A stretch of 64,000 nt of DNA from Micromonospora ureilytica (GCF_015751765.1 NZ_JADOTX010000001.1:3348001-3412000), one strand, 5' to 3'; counted from the stretch's first letter, positions 32,233 to 41,578 are shown. Notes: generated by a model from the sequence alone, not told the origin. A program made the numbers and translations.

Positions 32233-33386
32233 CGGGGATGCTCCCGTACGGCCGGCAGTCGATCAACGAGGACGACGTCGCGGCCGTCGCCGACGTGCTG
32301 CGCGGCGACTGGCTCACCACAGGTCCGCAGGTCGACGCCTTCGAGGCCGACCTCGCCCGGTGGACCGGCGGGGTCGGTGTCGCCGCCGTCTCCAACGGCA
32401 CCGCGGCGCTGCACGTGGCGTACGCGGCGGCCGGGGTGGGACCGGGCGACGAGGTGGTCGTCCCGCCGATGACGTTCGTGGCGACCGCCAGCAGCGCGGT
32501 CGCCCTCGGCGCGACCATCGTGTTCGCCGACGTCGACGACGAGACGTTCTGCCTCGACCCGGCGGCGGCCGCCGCGGCGGTGACCTCGCGGACGAAGGTC
32601 GTCGCCGCTGTCGACTACGCCGGGCACCCCGCCGACTACGACGCGCTGCGCACGTCGGTCGAGGGCAGCGACGCGCTGCTGCTCGCCGACGCGGCCCACT
32701 CGATCGGCGGGACGTACCACGGTCGGCCGGTCGGTTCGCTCGCCGACCTGACCACGTTCTCGTTCTTCCCCACCAAGAACCTGACCACCGCCGAGGGCGG
32801 CGCCGTCGCGGCGCTGGACCCGGACATCCTGAGGCGGGCCCGCCGGTTCCGTGGCGTCGGCGTGGTCCGCGAACGTGACGACCTGCGTTTCCCCGACGAG
32901 GGTGGCTGGCACCAGGAGGTGCACGAGTTCGGGCTGAACTACCGGCTACCGGACGTGCTCTGTGCCCTGGGCCGCAGCCAACTACGTCGGCTCGGCGAGT
33001 TCACCGCCCGCCGCAGCGCCCTGGTCGCCCGCTACGACGAGGCGCTGGCCGACCTGGACGGCGTGCTGCTGCCGACCCGCAGGTCGTGGGCCGACCCGGC
33101 CTGGCACCTCTACCCGATCCGGGTGCTCGACGGTCGCCGTCGCGAGGTGTACGACCGGATGCGGGCCGCCGGCATCGGCGTCCAGGTCAACTACCTCCCG
33201 GTGCACTGGCACCCGGCGTTCGCCGACCTGGGCTACCGGCGCGGATCCTGCCCGGTGGCCGAGTCGTTCTACTCCCAACAGCTGTCGCTACCGCTCTACC
33301 CGGGGCTCAGCGACGCCGACCAGGACCGCGTCATCGACGCGCTGACCGCCGCGGTGCGGGTCGGCTCGGTGCGTTCCGCCGCCTGA
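32229..33386 (+). CDS. pseC: UDP-4-amino-4,6-dideoxy-sugar aminotransferase, PseC
   Basis: A 385-residue PLP-dependent DegT/DnrJ/EryC1-family aminotransferase. It starts MLPYGRQSINEDDVAAVADVLRGDWLTTGP, the usual PseC N-terminus, and has AVSNGTAALHVAYAAAG for cofactor phosphate binding, ADAAHSIGG for the Asp and SFFPTKNLTTAEGG with the Schiff-base Lys near residue 183. It converts the PseB 4-keto product to the 4-amino sugar using glutamate. The ATG overlaps the pseB stop codon. Confidence 0.93.
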   Translation: MTGMLPYGRQSINEDDVAAVADVLRGDWLTTGPQVDAFEADLARWTGGVGVAAVSNGTAALHVAYAAAGVGPGDEVVVPPMTFVATASSAVALGATIVFADVDDETFCLDPAAAAAAVTSRTKVVAAVDYAGHPADYDALRTSVEGSDALLLADAAHSIGGTYHGRPVGSLADLTTFSFFPTKNLTTAEGGAVAALDPDILRRARRFRGVGVVRERDDLRFPDEGGWHQEVHEFGLNYRLPDVLCALGRSQLRRLGEFTARRSALVARYDEALADLDGVLLPTRRSWADPAWHLYPIRVLDGRRREVYDRMRAAGIGVQVNYLPVHWHPAFADLGYRRGSCPVAESFYSQQLSLPLYPGLSDADQDRVIDALTAAVRVGSVRSAA

Positions 33387-33396
33387 TGGGAACCTG

Positions 33397-34245
33397 ATGC
33401 ACCACGCCAACCACTTCTACGGCCACGCGCACGTGCTGGCCCGGTACGCCGGCCTCGGCGACCGGCACCCACCACGGATCAACGGGTACGTGCAGCACGG
33501 CTGGAACATCGGTGACGGCCTCGCCCCCGGCCACCCGTACGCCGAACGCACCCCCAGCCTGCTCTGGTCCGAGCAGACCCGCCGCCGGGCCTGGTCGGTG
33601 GGGCGACGCAACGTGGTCGTCATCGGCGCGCCGTTCACCTACCTGCTGGCCCTGCGACCCGAGGAACCACCGGCGGAGGAACGGGAGGGCACCATCTGGT
33701 ACCCGTTCCACGGCTGGGAGGGTCAGCACGTCAAGGGCGACCACCGCAAACTGATCGCCCTCATCCAGGACACCGAGCCCGGCCCGGTCACGGTCTGCCT
33801 CTACTGGCACGAGTACCGGATGCGCAACGTGCGCCGGCTCTACGAGCGCGCCGGGTTCCGGGTGATCTGCCACGGCTACCGGGGGCACTGGTGGAAGGAC
33901 ACCGACCCGGAGTTCCTCGACCGACAGCTCACCGAGCTGCGCCGTCACCGCCGGGTAGCATCCAACCGGCTGACCAGCGCGATCTTCTACGGCATCGCGG
34001 CGGGGTGCGAGCCGGCGGTCTACGGCGACCCGATGATCCTGTCCAACGAGGACCCCACCTTCGGCGGCACCGCCCGGATCCGACGGCAGTGGCCACAGCT
34101 GCACGGCACCACCGTCGACCTGCCCACCGCGGTCGAGATCGCCCGCGCCGAGTTGGGCACCGACCACCGATGCACGCCCGCCGAGCTCCGCGAGCTGCTC
34201 GGTTGGGCGCACCTTCAGGAGGAAGAGGAAGACCGTGACGACTGA
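33397..34245 (+). CDS. Unassigned surface-glycan protein, possible GT-B transferase
   Basis: The 282-residue protein lies between pseC (10 bases upstream) and a methyltransferase-like gene that overlaps its end. It has no signal peptide or membrane helix. It opens MHHANHFYGHAHVLARYAGL and then RINGYVQHGWNIG, and later carries ASNRLTSAIFYGIAAGCEPAVYGD, which resembles the donor-binding segment of GT-B enzymes (an 'S...(F)YG...G.P...(Y)GD' pattern). Capsule- and sialyl-type transferases look broadly similar, so a CMP-nonulosonate transferase is a reasonable hypothesis. The family is not firmly recognised. Confidence 0.55.
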   Translation: MHHANHFYGHAHVLARYAGLGDRHPPRINGYVQHGWNIGDGLAPGHPYAERTPSLLWSEQTRRRAWSVGRRNVVVIGAPFTYLLALRPEEPPAEEREGTIWYPFHGWEGQHVKGDHRKLIALIQDTEPGPVTVCLYWHEYRMRNVRRLYERAGFRVICHGYRGHWWKDTDPEFLDRQLTELRRHRRVASNRLTSAIFYGIAAGCEPAVYGDPMILSNEDPTFGGTARIRRQWPQLHGTTVDLPTAVEIARAELGTDHRCTPAELRELLGWAHLQEEEEDRDD

Positions 34246-36061
34246 GACGGCACCCGCCGGCCGGATCACCCTGCCGGGCGGCGAGATGCTGGCCTGGTCG
34301 GACCTGCCGCAGGAGCGGCTGGCCAACGGTGGACCCCTCGCCGCGCTGGCCGCCCGGCTGGTGCCGCCCGGCGCCCGGGTCCTGGTGGCCGGTCCACACG
34401 ACCCGGCGCTGCTCGACCAACTCACCCACGCCGAGGTGACCTGCCTGCTGCGCAGCCACCCGGACGCGGTGGCGCTGGCGCACCGGGCCGCCCGCGTGGT
34501 GGTGGGTGGCCCGAGCGGGCTGCCCGACGACGAGACGTACGACGTGGTGATCGCGGCCGCCGGGCTGGACCCGGTCGAGTCGGTGGAGGGCGCCCGGCTC
34601 GGCTGGGACGGTGTGCTGGCCCGACTCGCCGCCGCGGTACGACCGGGTGGTGCGTTGCTGCTGCGCCTGGACAACCCGCTGGGCCTGCACCGGCTCGTCG
34701 ACACCACCCCCTGGTACGCCCTCCGGGACGACTCCGCCTGGATGATCGGCGGCGTGTTGGACCGCGCCCACCCGGCCAACCGGGACCAGCTGCGCGAGCG
34801 GCTCCGCGCGGCGGGGCTGCGGCCGGCCGCGTGCTGGGCCGCGTACCCCGATGTCAACACCCCGACCGCGCTGCTGGACGCCGACCACCTCGACCGGGAC
34901 GCGGGCTCCGGTCTGTTCGACGCGGTGCTGCACGGCGCCTGCGCCGGGGGTTTCACCAGCGCCACAGTGCTCCAGGACCCGGCCCGGCTGGCGGTGGACG
35001 CGCTGCACGCCGGACGCGCCGCCGACCTCGCACCGAGCTGGCTGACCCTCGCCCACCGGCCCACCGACCCCACGGACCCGACCACGCCGACCGCCGATCC
35101 GGACCTGCCGGTGGCTCTCATGCAGACCGGTCGCCCCGGGATCGGCGTGCTGGAGGTGCTGCACGGCCCCTCCGGCTGGCGCTGGGGGCTCATCCCGGCC
35201 GTCGACGCGACGACGCCGGCCGTCGCGCCGTTCGCCAGCCGCGAGGCCGCCTACCGGGACGTGGACGCGCTGTCCGGGCCGGTGCCGTCCGGCCGGCTGC
35301 TGCGTACCCTGCTGCTCGACGCGGCCCTGCGCCGCGACCTGGCCACCCTGCGCGCGCTGCTGCACGGGTACGCGGGCTGGCTCGCCGACCAGGCCGACAC
35401 CGACGGTCGGATCGCCGGCGCGGCGGCGCTGGCCGGCACCGACAACGTCGTTGTCGACGGCGAGCGGTACGCGGTGCTCGACCCCAGCTGGCGGGCCACC
35501 GCCGCGCTGCCCGCCGACGTGGTGCTCGCCCGCGGCCTGTGGCGCTTCGCCGCGGGCCTGCTCACCGGCGGGTACGCCCACCCGTGGTCGTCCACTCTCG
35601 ACGTAGCGGGCCTGACCGTGGTGCTCGGCGGCCTCGCCGGCCACGACCTCGACCGCGCGACAGTCGACGAGGCGGTGGAGGCCGAGGCGGCCATCGCCGC
35701 CGCGCTGCACGGGTTGGACGCCGGCGGCACTGTCGACCTCGCCGCCGAGCTGCACGCCGTCGCGCCGACCGACCCGCCGGTCGGCGGGCACAGCTACCAG
35801 CAGCTGCGCGAGGCGTGGCTGCGCCAGCGCGAAGAACTCACCCGGTTGGCCGCGCTGACCGCGTGGACAGAGGAGTTGCTCACCTCGCGGGAACGGGCGC
35901 TGCGCCGGGCCGAGACGACGATCCACCTGCTCAGCGGGTCGCTCAGCTACCGGGTGGGCCGGCTCGCCATCACCCCGGCCCGGCTGGCCAAGCGGGGCGC
36001 CCGCGCCGCCAAACGCCGGGCCACCGCGGTGCTCGCCCCCAAGCAGGAGGAGCAGCAGTGA
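34235..36061 (+). CDS. Multidomain protein with N-terminal methyltransferase-like domain
   Basis: 608 residues. About residues 30-215 look like a class I SAM-dependent methyltransferase fold (ARVLVAGPHDPALL, ETYDVVIAAAGLDPVES, AAVRPGGALLLRLDNPLGL). The central ~330 residues are unassigned and Ala/Leu/Asp-rich. The last ~80 residues form a probable coiled coil (REAWLRQREELTRLAAL, TSRERALRRAETTIHLL) ending in SLSYRVGRLAITPARLAKR, a tail often seen at the ends of surface-polymer glycosyltransferases. GTG 34235 overlaps the previous gene by 11 bases and follows AGGAGGAAG. The next gene overlaps its stop codon. It could be a methylating or chain-length-controlling component of the polymer assembly complex. 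Confidence 0.6.
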   Translation: MTTETAPAGRITLPGGEMLAWSDLPQERLANGGPLAALAARLVPPGARVLVAGPHDPALLDQLTHAEVTCLLRSHPDAVALAHRAARVVVGGPSGLPDDETYDVVIAAAGLDPVESVEGARLGWDGVLARLAAAVRPGGALLLRLDNPLGLHRLVDTTPWYALRDDSAWMIGGVLDRAHPANRDQLRERLRAAGLRPAACWAAYPDVNTPTALLDADHLDRDAGSGLFDAVLHGACAGGFTSATVLQDPARLAVDALHAGRAADLAPSWLTLAHRPTDPTDPTTPTADPDLPVALMQTGRPGIGVLEVLHGPSGWRWGLIPAVDATTPAVAPFASREAAYRDVDALSGPVPSGRLLRTLLLDAALRRDLATLRALLHGYAGWLADQADTDGRIAGAAALAGTDNVVVDGERYAVLDPSWRATAALPADVVLARGLWRFAAGLLTGGYAHPWSSTLDVAGLTVVLGGLAGHDLDRATVDEAVEAEAAIAAALHGLDAGGTVDLAAELHAVAPTDPPVGGHSYQQLREAWLRQREELTRLAALTAWTEELLTSRERALRRAETTIHLLSGSLSYRVGRLAITPARLAKRGARAAKRRATAVLAPKQEEQQ

Positions 36062-36819
36062 CCGGCGTACTCCCCACCGACGGCTCCGGGCCACGGATCG
36101 TCGGCATCGTGCAGGCGCGTATGGGTTCGTCCCGACTGCCCGGCAAGGTGCTCCGCCCGCTCGCCGGACGGTCCGTGCTGGGCCGGGTCGTACGCGCCGC
36201 CCGGGACAGCGGCGTCCTGGCCGACCTGGTGGTCGCCACCAGCACCGACACCGTCGACGACGCGGTGGCCGTCGAATGCGCGCGGCTCGACGTGCCGTGC
36301 CACCGCGGGCCGGTCGACGACGTGCTGGACCGCTTCGTGGGCGCCCTCGCGGCACACCCGGGGGACGCCGTCATGCGGTTCACCGCCGACTGCCCCCTGC
36401 TCGACCCGGAGATCATCGCCCTGGTCGCGTCGGTGTACCGGGCGGTCCCCGGGCTGGACTACGCGAGCACCTCGATCGCCCGGACCCTGCCCCGCGGGCT
36501 GGACGTCGAGATCATCCGAGCGGAGACCCTCCGCACCCTGGGCCGGCTCGCCACCGACCACCACCGGGTGCACGTGACCTCGTACGCGTACACCCACCCG
36601 GAGCTGTTCCGGGTGCTCGGGGTGACGCTCACCCCGGACCGCTCCGCGCTGCGGCTGACCCTCGACACCGAGCAGGACTGGGCGCTGGTCAGCGCGATCA
36701 TCGACCACTTCGGTGACGTCAGCGTGCCGCTCGCCAAGCTCGCCGACTGGCTCGACGGTCAGCCCAGGCTGCGCTCGCTCAACGCCGACGTACGACAGAA
36801 GCCGCTGGAGGAGTCCTGA
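36058..36819 (+). CDS. pseF: SpsF/PseF-type nonulosonate cytidylyltransferase
   Basis: This 253-residue member of the CMP-sugar transferase family (PF02348) begins RIVGIVQARMGSSRLPGKVLRPLAG, the classic nucleotide-binding start, followed by LVVATSTDTVDDAV and VMRFTADCPLLDPEII (metal-binding Asp). In this context it should activate the nonulosonic acid to the CMP form. The SpsF subgroup differs from Campylobacter PseF (NeuA-like), so the assignment rests partly on synteny with pseG. GTG 36058 overlaps the upstream stop codon, with GGAGGAGCAGCA upstream. Confidence 0.87.
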   Translation: MTGVLPTDGSGPRIVGIVQARMGSSRLPGKVLRPLAGRSVLGRVVRAARDSGVLADLVVATSTDTVDDAVAVECARLDVPCHRGPVDDVLDRFVGALAAHPGDAVMRFTADCPLLDPEIIALVASVYRAVPGLDYASTSIARTLPRGLDVEIIRAETLRTLGRLATDHHRVHVTSYAYTHPELFRVLGVTLTPDRSALRLTLDTEQDWALVSAIIDHFGDVSVPLAKLADWLDGQPRLRSLNADVRQKPLEES

Positions 36820-37910
36820 GCACCCTGAGGGTCGGGTTGCGCTGCGACGCCGGGCCACGGCGCGGCGTCGGCCACCTCGTCCGCTGCCTGGCGCTCGCCG
36901 AGGAGTTCCTCGCCCGGGGCGCCGACGTCACGGTGTTCGGCACCGTCGAACGCCTCGACTGGGCAACCGCGGAGCTGGCCGCCCGGGGCATCCCGCTGCT
37001 CCCCGGCCCGGACTCGGCGGCCGAACTGGTCGAGACGGCCCGCCGACACCACCTGGACGTGCTGGTCCTCGACTCCTACGAACTGGACCCGGCCGGGGCC
37101 GGCGCCCTACGCGCCGCCGGCGTGTACACCCTCGCCATCATCGACGGCGACAGCCGAGGCCAGGTCGCGGACCTCTACCTCGACCAGAACTTCGGAGCGG
37201 AGCTGCCCGGCCCGGGTGCCGTGCCGGGCCTGGGTGCCGGCGTGGGGTTGCCCGGCCGGTTGCTCGCCGGGAGCGGGTACGCCCTGCTGCGCGACACCGT
37301 GATCAGCGCCCGGCCACCGGTCGCCCCGCCCGCCACGGCGGTCGGCCGCCCCCGGGTGCTGGCCTTCTTCGGCGGCACCGACGCGGTCGGCGCGGCCCCG
37401 GTCCTGACCCGGGTGCTGGTGGCCACCGGTCACCCGATGGACCTCACAGTCATCGTGGGGCGACCGGAGATCGAAGCCGAGGTCGAGGACGTCACCCCCG
37501 GCCGGGGGCAGATCATCCGACCGGTCCCGCCCACCACCTCGCTACCGGCACTGATCACCGAAGCCGACCTGGTGGTCAGCGCCGCCGGCACGTCCACCTG
37601 GGAACTCTGCTGCCTCGGCGCACCCACTGCACTGGTCTGCGTGGTCGACAACCAACGTGAGTCGTACACCCGGGTGGTGCGACACGGCCTGGCCGCCGGC
37701 CTCGGCGAGCTTCCCGAGCTGACCGCCGGCGGCGTCGCCGGACGAGCCGCCCGCGCGACGGCGGCGCGGACCCTGCACGGGCTGCTCAGCTCACCGCAGC
37801 GGCGCACGACGCTCGCCGCGCGGGCCTGGTCCACTGTCGACGGGCAGGGCCGGGCGCGGGTCGTGGACGCGGTGTTCGACGCCGTACGCGCCGCCGCCGT
37901 CACCGGCTGA
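36816..37910 (+). CDS. pseG: UDP-2,4-diacetamido-trideoxyhexose hydrolase, PseG
   Basis: The GT-B-fold hydrolase releases UDP to give the free diamino sugar used by PseI. Motifs are LRCDAGPRRGVGHLVRCLALAEEF (its His is the family's catalytic residue), LVLDSYELD, VLAFFGGTDAVG and LVVSAAGTSTWELCCLG. A TTG at 36837 would cut away the first beta-strand (LRVGLRCDA). Upstream in frame there are only CTG codons, at 36816 and 36825. The CTG at 36816 overlaps the pseF stop as CTGA and has GGAGGAG just upstream, so translation probably begins there, giving about 364 residues. Confidence 0.88.
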   Translation: MSTLRVGLRCDAGPRRGVGHLVRCLALAEEFLARGADVTVFGTVERLDWATAELAARGIPLLPGPDSAAELVETARRHHLDVLVLDSYELDPAGAGALRAAGVYTLAIIDGDSRGQVADLYLDQNFGAELPGPGAVPGLGAGVGLPGRLLAGSGYALLRDTVISARPPVAPPATAVGRPRVLAFFGGTDAVGAAPVLTRVLVATGHPMDLTVIVGRPEIEAEVEDVTPGRGQIIRPVPPTTSLPALITEADLVVSAAGTSTWELCCLGAPTALVCVVDNQRESYTRVVRHGLAAGLGELPELTAGGVAGRAARATAARTLHGLLSSPQRRTTLAARAWSTVDGQGRARVVDAVFDAVRAAAVTG

Positions 37911-37978
37911 CCACAGCCGGCCACGGGCCCCGACTCAGGGCTAGCACGGGTGTACGAAAGTGCTGCTAGGGTGGTTGC

Positions 37979-38614
37979 ATGACGCCTGCCGCCTACCAGC
38001 CGTCGATGCTCGACCTGGCCGACGCCGGGCCGACCCTGGGGCCACTGCCCGGCCAGATCCGCCGACACCAGCTCAGCCGAGGCGCCTGGGTCGACCACCT
38101 CCCCGGCTGGGTGCGCGGCTCCGACACGGTCCTCGACACCCTGCTCGCCGAGGTGCCCTGGCGTGCCGAACGGCGCACCATGTATGAGACCGAGGTCGAC
38201 GTGCCCCGCCTGCTCTGCTGGTACGACGGCGCGCGGCAACTCCCCCACCCCGTGCTCACCGACGCGCGGGCCGCGCTCACCGAGCACTACGCGCCCGAGC
38301 TGGGCGAACCCTTCGTCACCGCCGGCCTGTGCCTCTACCGTTCCGGGCGCGACAGCGTGGCCTGGCACGGCGACACCATCGGCCGCTCGGCGCACACCGA
38401 CACGATCGTCGCGATCGTCTCCTTCGGAGCACCCCGACCGCTGCTGCTACGCCCGCGCGGCGGCGGCGAGAGCCTGCGCTTCCCGGTGGGCCACGGCGAC
38501 CTGATCGTCATGGGCGGCTCCTGCCAACGCACCTGGGAACACGCCATCCCCAAGACCGCCCGCCCCGTCGGCCCGCGGGTGAGCGTCCAGTTCCGCCCCC
38601 ACAACGTCGCCTGA
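37979..38614 (+). CDS. AlkB-like 2-oxoglutarate/Fe(II) dioxygenase
   Basis: A 211-residue AlkB homologue. The iron ligands are in DSVAWHGDTIG (His and Asp) and in QRTWEHAIPK (His), and 2-oxoglutarate would bind the Arg in GPRVSVQFR. The RPRGGGESLRFPVGHGDLIVMGG strand region and YETEVDVPRLLCWYDG (substrate lid) also fit. Such enzymes oxidatively remove alkyl groups from DNA or RNA bases. It follows pseG by about 68 bases but is probably not part of the glycan pathway. It converges on the SARP gene with only 11 bases between stop codons. Confidence 0.9.
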   Translation: MTPAAYQPSMLDLADAGPTLGPLPGQIRRHQLSRGAWVDHLPGWVRGSDTVLDTLLAEVPWRAERRTMYETEVDVPRLLCWYDGARQLPHPVLTDARAALTEHYAPELGEPFVTAGLCLYRSGRDSVAWHGDTIGRSAHTDTIVAIVSFGAPRPLLLRPRGGGESLRFPVGHGDLIVMGGSCQRTWEHAIPKTARPVGPRVSVQFRPHNVA

Positions 38615-38625
38615 CTGTGGCTCGG

Positions 38626-41439
38626 CTAGGCCGGAATCAGACGTTCCAGGCGGCGGCGGACCTCCTCGGCTGCGGGGTCGCCCACGTCCTCATAGATCCG
38701 CGCGGCCAGGCGCCAAGCGACGGCGGCGGCGTTCCGGTCACCCATCCCCTCCCGGGTTTCCCCGAGTCGGATGAGGGTCTCAGCCTCGTGATACCGGTCC
38801 GCGGAGTCGCGAAAGAGTTCGATCGCTTGCTCGTAGCAGTTGGCCGCGCGGTCACGTTCACCGAGGCGGTCGTAGGCGAAGCCGAGGCTGTCCAGCGTCG
38901 CGGCCTGACCGTTGCGGTCGTCGGACAGTCGTTGCTGGTCGAGGGCCTCGGTGCAGCTGGCGATGGCCTGAACATAGTCGCCGGTGGTGGCGAGTAGCCA
39001 ACCGATCGCGTTGAGCGTCCGGGCCTCGCCTGCGTGATTGCCGACCGACCGGTAGAGCCGCAGCGCCTCGCGACCGTGTGCGAGCGCCTCGTCGAGCCGA
39101 CCGTCCAGGTAGCAGAGTTCGCAGTAGTTGTGCAGCGTCTGGGCCTGGCCGATCGGGTCGCCGAGACGTTCGTGCAGCTCAAGTGCGCGCTTGAGCCGGT
39201 ACTCGGCCGTGGTGCGGTCGCCCAGTCGGGTCAGCGCGCGGGAGACCAGCCGGTTGGCGACGGCCTGACCGGCGATGTCGTCGATCTTCTCCGCGGCGCC
39301 CAGCGCGACCTCTTGGATGGCGAGCTGGTCCTGCCACAGCCCGCGCGGCGCCACGAAGGTGGTCAGCGCCCACGCGATCTGCCAGGCGTACGTTTCGAAA
39401 CCGTTCTCGGCAGCCTGTCGGACCACCCGGACCAGTACTCGATGCTCCGCCGTGAACCAGGCGAGCGCGCCGTCGTGATCGGTCACCGGCCGCCTGACGG
39501 GTACGGGCAGCGGCGGCACCGGCTCGATCGGAGGCCACTGCGGCTGAAGGAGCCGGGCGGCCGGATAGGCGGCGTGCAGGTAGTGGTCGTACAGGCGCTG
39601 TCGGGCTGCGCCGTGTTCGTCGCCACGCTCCGACGACTGTGCGAGCTCGGCCGCATACGCGCGCAGAAGATCGTGGAAGGCGAACCGGCCGGGCGCCTGC
39701 TCCGCCAGCAGATGCAGCCGGGTCAGTTCCCGCAGGATCGGAGTAACGGCCGCGGCCGACACACCGGCGAGCGCCGAGGCCGCTGCGGTGGTCAGGTCCG
39801 GGCCCGGATGCAGCCCCAGCAGGGTGAACAACCGGGCCGCGTCCACCCCCAGGGCCAGGAACGACCACGAGAAGACGCGCCGGACGTCGCCGTCGGCCAA
39901 GGCGTCCAGCCTCGCCTCGGCCGAGTGCAGTTCGGCCGCGATCGCGCTGAGCGGGAACGTGGGATGGGTCGCGACACGCGCCGCCACTATCGACAGTGCC
40001 AGCGGAAGCCGGCCTGCGGCCTCGATGATGTCGGCCACCGCCACCGACTCGGAGGCGAGCCGGCTGACCCCGAGACGCCTGGCCAGCAGGCTCCTCGACT
40101 CCTCCACCGTCAGCACGTCCAGTGTCAACGGCGTGGCGCACTCGGCGGCGATCAGGCCGCCGAGCCGGTCACGGCTGGTGACCACGACCATGCAACGGCC
40201 CGCACCGGGCAGCAGGGCGCGCACCTGGGCGGAGTCGCGAGCGTTGTCGAGCACCAGGAGCATCCGGCGGGAGGCCAGCAGGCTGCGGTAGAGACCAGTC
40301 CGGGCCTCCATGTCGGAGGGTATCCGGGCGTGCGGCACGCCGAGCGCTTCGAGGAAGCCGGACAGGGCGTCGGGCGGGGACACCGCGCCGGCTTCGTCGT
40401 AGCCGCGAAGGTTCACATAGAGCTGGCCGTCCGGGAAGCGGTCGGCAACCCGGTGCGCCCAGTGCAACGCCAGGGCCGTCTTGCCGACACCGGCCATCCC
40501 GGACACCACGGAGACGGCCACGCTCGTCGACCCGTCAGCCCTGCTGTGCAGAAGCCCGTCGAGGCCCGCCAACTCGGCGCTGCGTCCGACGAACTCCGGC
40601 ACCGCACGCGGCAGTTGCTCGGGGTGCTGGATGAGCGGCCCCACTGTCGTCTCCGGCGCCGGCAGGTCCGGCCCCGCCGGCGGTTGCGCCGTCAGGCCCG
40701 GGCGGTGATGCAGGATGTCGTCGTACAGCGTGACGAGCTCGGGCGCGGGATCGAGGCCAGTCTCCTCCGCCAGCGTCTGTCGGGCCTGCCGGAAAGCATC
40801 CAGTGCGCCGGCTACGTCTCCGATGCGGTACAGGCTGAGCATCAGCTGGCCCCATGCCCGCTGCCGCAACGGATGCCGGTCGAGCAGGCCGCGCAACCGG
40901 TGCACCACGTCGGCCGATGCGCCGAGAGCCAGCACCGCCTCGGCGTAGTCCTCCTCGACGAGCAGCCGGCGCTCCTCCAACTGCGCCACCCGCCGAGCCA
41001 GCGTCGAGCGCAGCGGCAGGTCGGACAGCGGCGCACCACGCCACAGGCGCGCCGCGGCGGAGAGTTCGGCCTCGGCCCGGTCCAGATCGGAAACGGCCAG
41101 CGCCTCGCGGCCCCGCGCCGCCGCGGCGTCGAACAGGTCCAGGTCCCGTTCGCCCGGGCCCACCCGCAGCAGGTAACCGCCGGCCGCAGCGGTTATCCCG
41201 TCCCAGGTCACCCCACCGCCCAGCGACCGCCGCAACCCGCGCACATAGGTGCGCAGGTTCGCGGCGGCCGACGCCGGCTCGTCGTCACCCCACAGCATCG
41301 CGGTCAACTCGTTGGTGCCGACGACCTCATTCGGGCGCAACAGCAGGGTCGCCAGCAGGAGACGCTGCTTCACCGATCCCAGTGGAACCAGCCGGCCATC
41401 GCGGTACACCCGGAACGGGCCAAGGAGTTCGAAACGCAA
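38626..41439 (-). CDS. AfsR/SARP-family regulator with NB-ARC and TPR domains
   Basis: 937 residues with the AfsR order: OmpR-like winged helix at ~1-95 (MRFELLGPFRVYRDGRLVPL, LRTYVRGLRRSLGG), bacterial transcriptional activation domain at ~97-245 (LDLFDAAAARGREAL, LAEETGLDPAPELVTLYDDIL), an NB-ARC ATPase from ~285 with P-loop VSGMAGVGKTALALHWAHRV and Walker B-like RMLLVLDNARD, and C-terminal TPR repeats from ~680. AfsR-type proteins activate secondary-metabolite or developmental genes in response to nucleotide and phosphorylation signals. The start is a TTG with GAGGTG upstream. It is divergent from a secreted peptidoglycan-binding protein, so that gene is a candidate target. Confidence 0.92.
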   Translation of the reverse strand: MRFELLGPFRVYRDGRLVPLGSVKQRLLLATLLLRPNEVVGTNELTAMLWGDDEPASAAANLRTYVRGLRRSLGGGVTWDGITAAAGGYLLRVGPGERDLDLFDAAAARGREALAVSDLDRAEAELSAAARLWRGAPLSDLPLRSTLARRVAQLEERRLLVEEDYAEAVLALGASADVVHRLRGLLDRHPLRQRAWGQLMLSLYRIGDVAGALDAFRQARQTLAEETGLDPAPELVTLYDDILHHRPGLTAQPPAGPDLPAPETTVGPLIQHPEQLPRAVPEFVGRSAELAGLDGLLHSRADGSTSVAVSVVSGMAGVGKTALALHWAHRVADRFPDGQLYVNLRGYDEAGAVSPPDALSGFLEALGVPHARIPSDMEARTGLYRSLLASRRMLLVLDNARDSAQVRALLPGAGRCMVVVTSRDRLGGLIAAECATPLTLDVLTVEESRSLLARRLGVSRLASESVAVADIIEAAGRLPLALSIVAARVATHPTFPLSAIAAELHSAEARLDALADGDVRRVFSWSFLALGVDAARLFTLLGLHPGPDLTTAAASALAGVSAAAVTPILRELTRLHLLAEQAPGRFAFHDLLRAYAAELAQSSERGDEHGAARQRLYDHYLHAAYPAARLLQPQWPPIEPVPPLPVPVRRPVTDHDGALAWFTAEHRVLVRVVRQAAENGFETYAWQIAWALTTFVAPRGLWQDQLAIQEVALGAAEKIDDIAGQAVANRLVSRALTRLGDRTTAEYRLKRALELHERLGDPIGQAQTLHNYCELCYLDGRLDEALAHGREALRLYRSVGNHAGEARTLNAIGWLLATTGDYVQAIASCTEALDQQRLSDDRNGQAATLDSLGFAYDRLGERDRAANCYEQAIELFRDSADRYHEAETLIRLGETREGMGDRNAAAVAWRLAARIYEDVGDPAAEEVRRRLERLIPA

Positions 41440-41578
41440 CCAGGCACCTCACATGTGGGCGCTGCACTGTGCCGCCACGCGTACCGCACCCGGACAGGCG
41501 GGCGAGTAGATGAGCTGTGCGTGAGTTGTGCGGCGGTTGTACCGGCCCCACCGTACCTTCTCCAAGGGGGGCCTCGGA

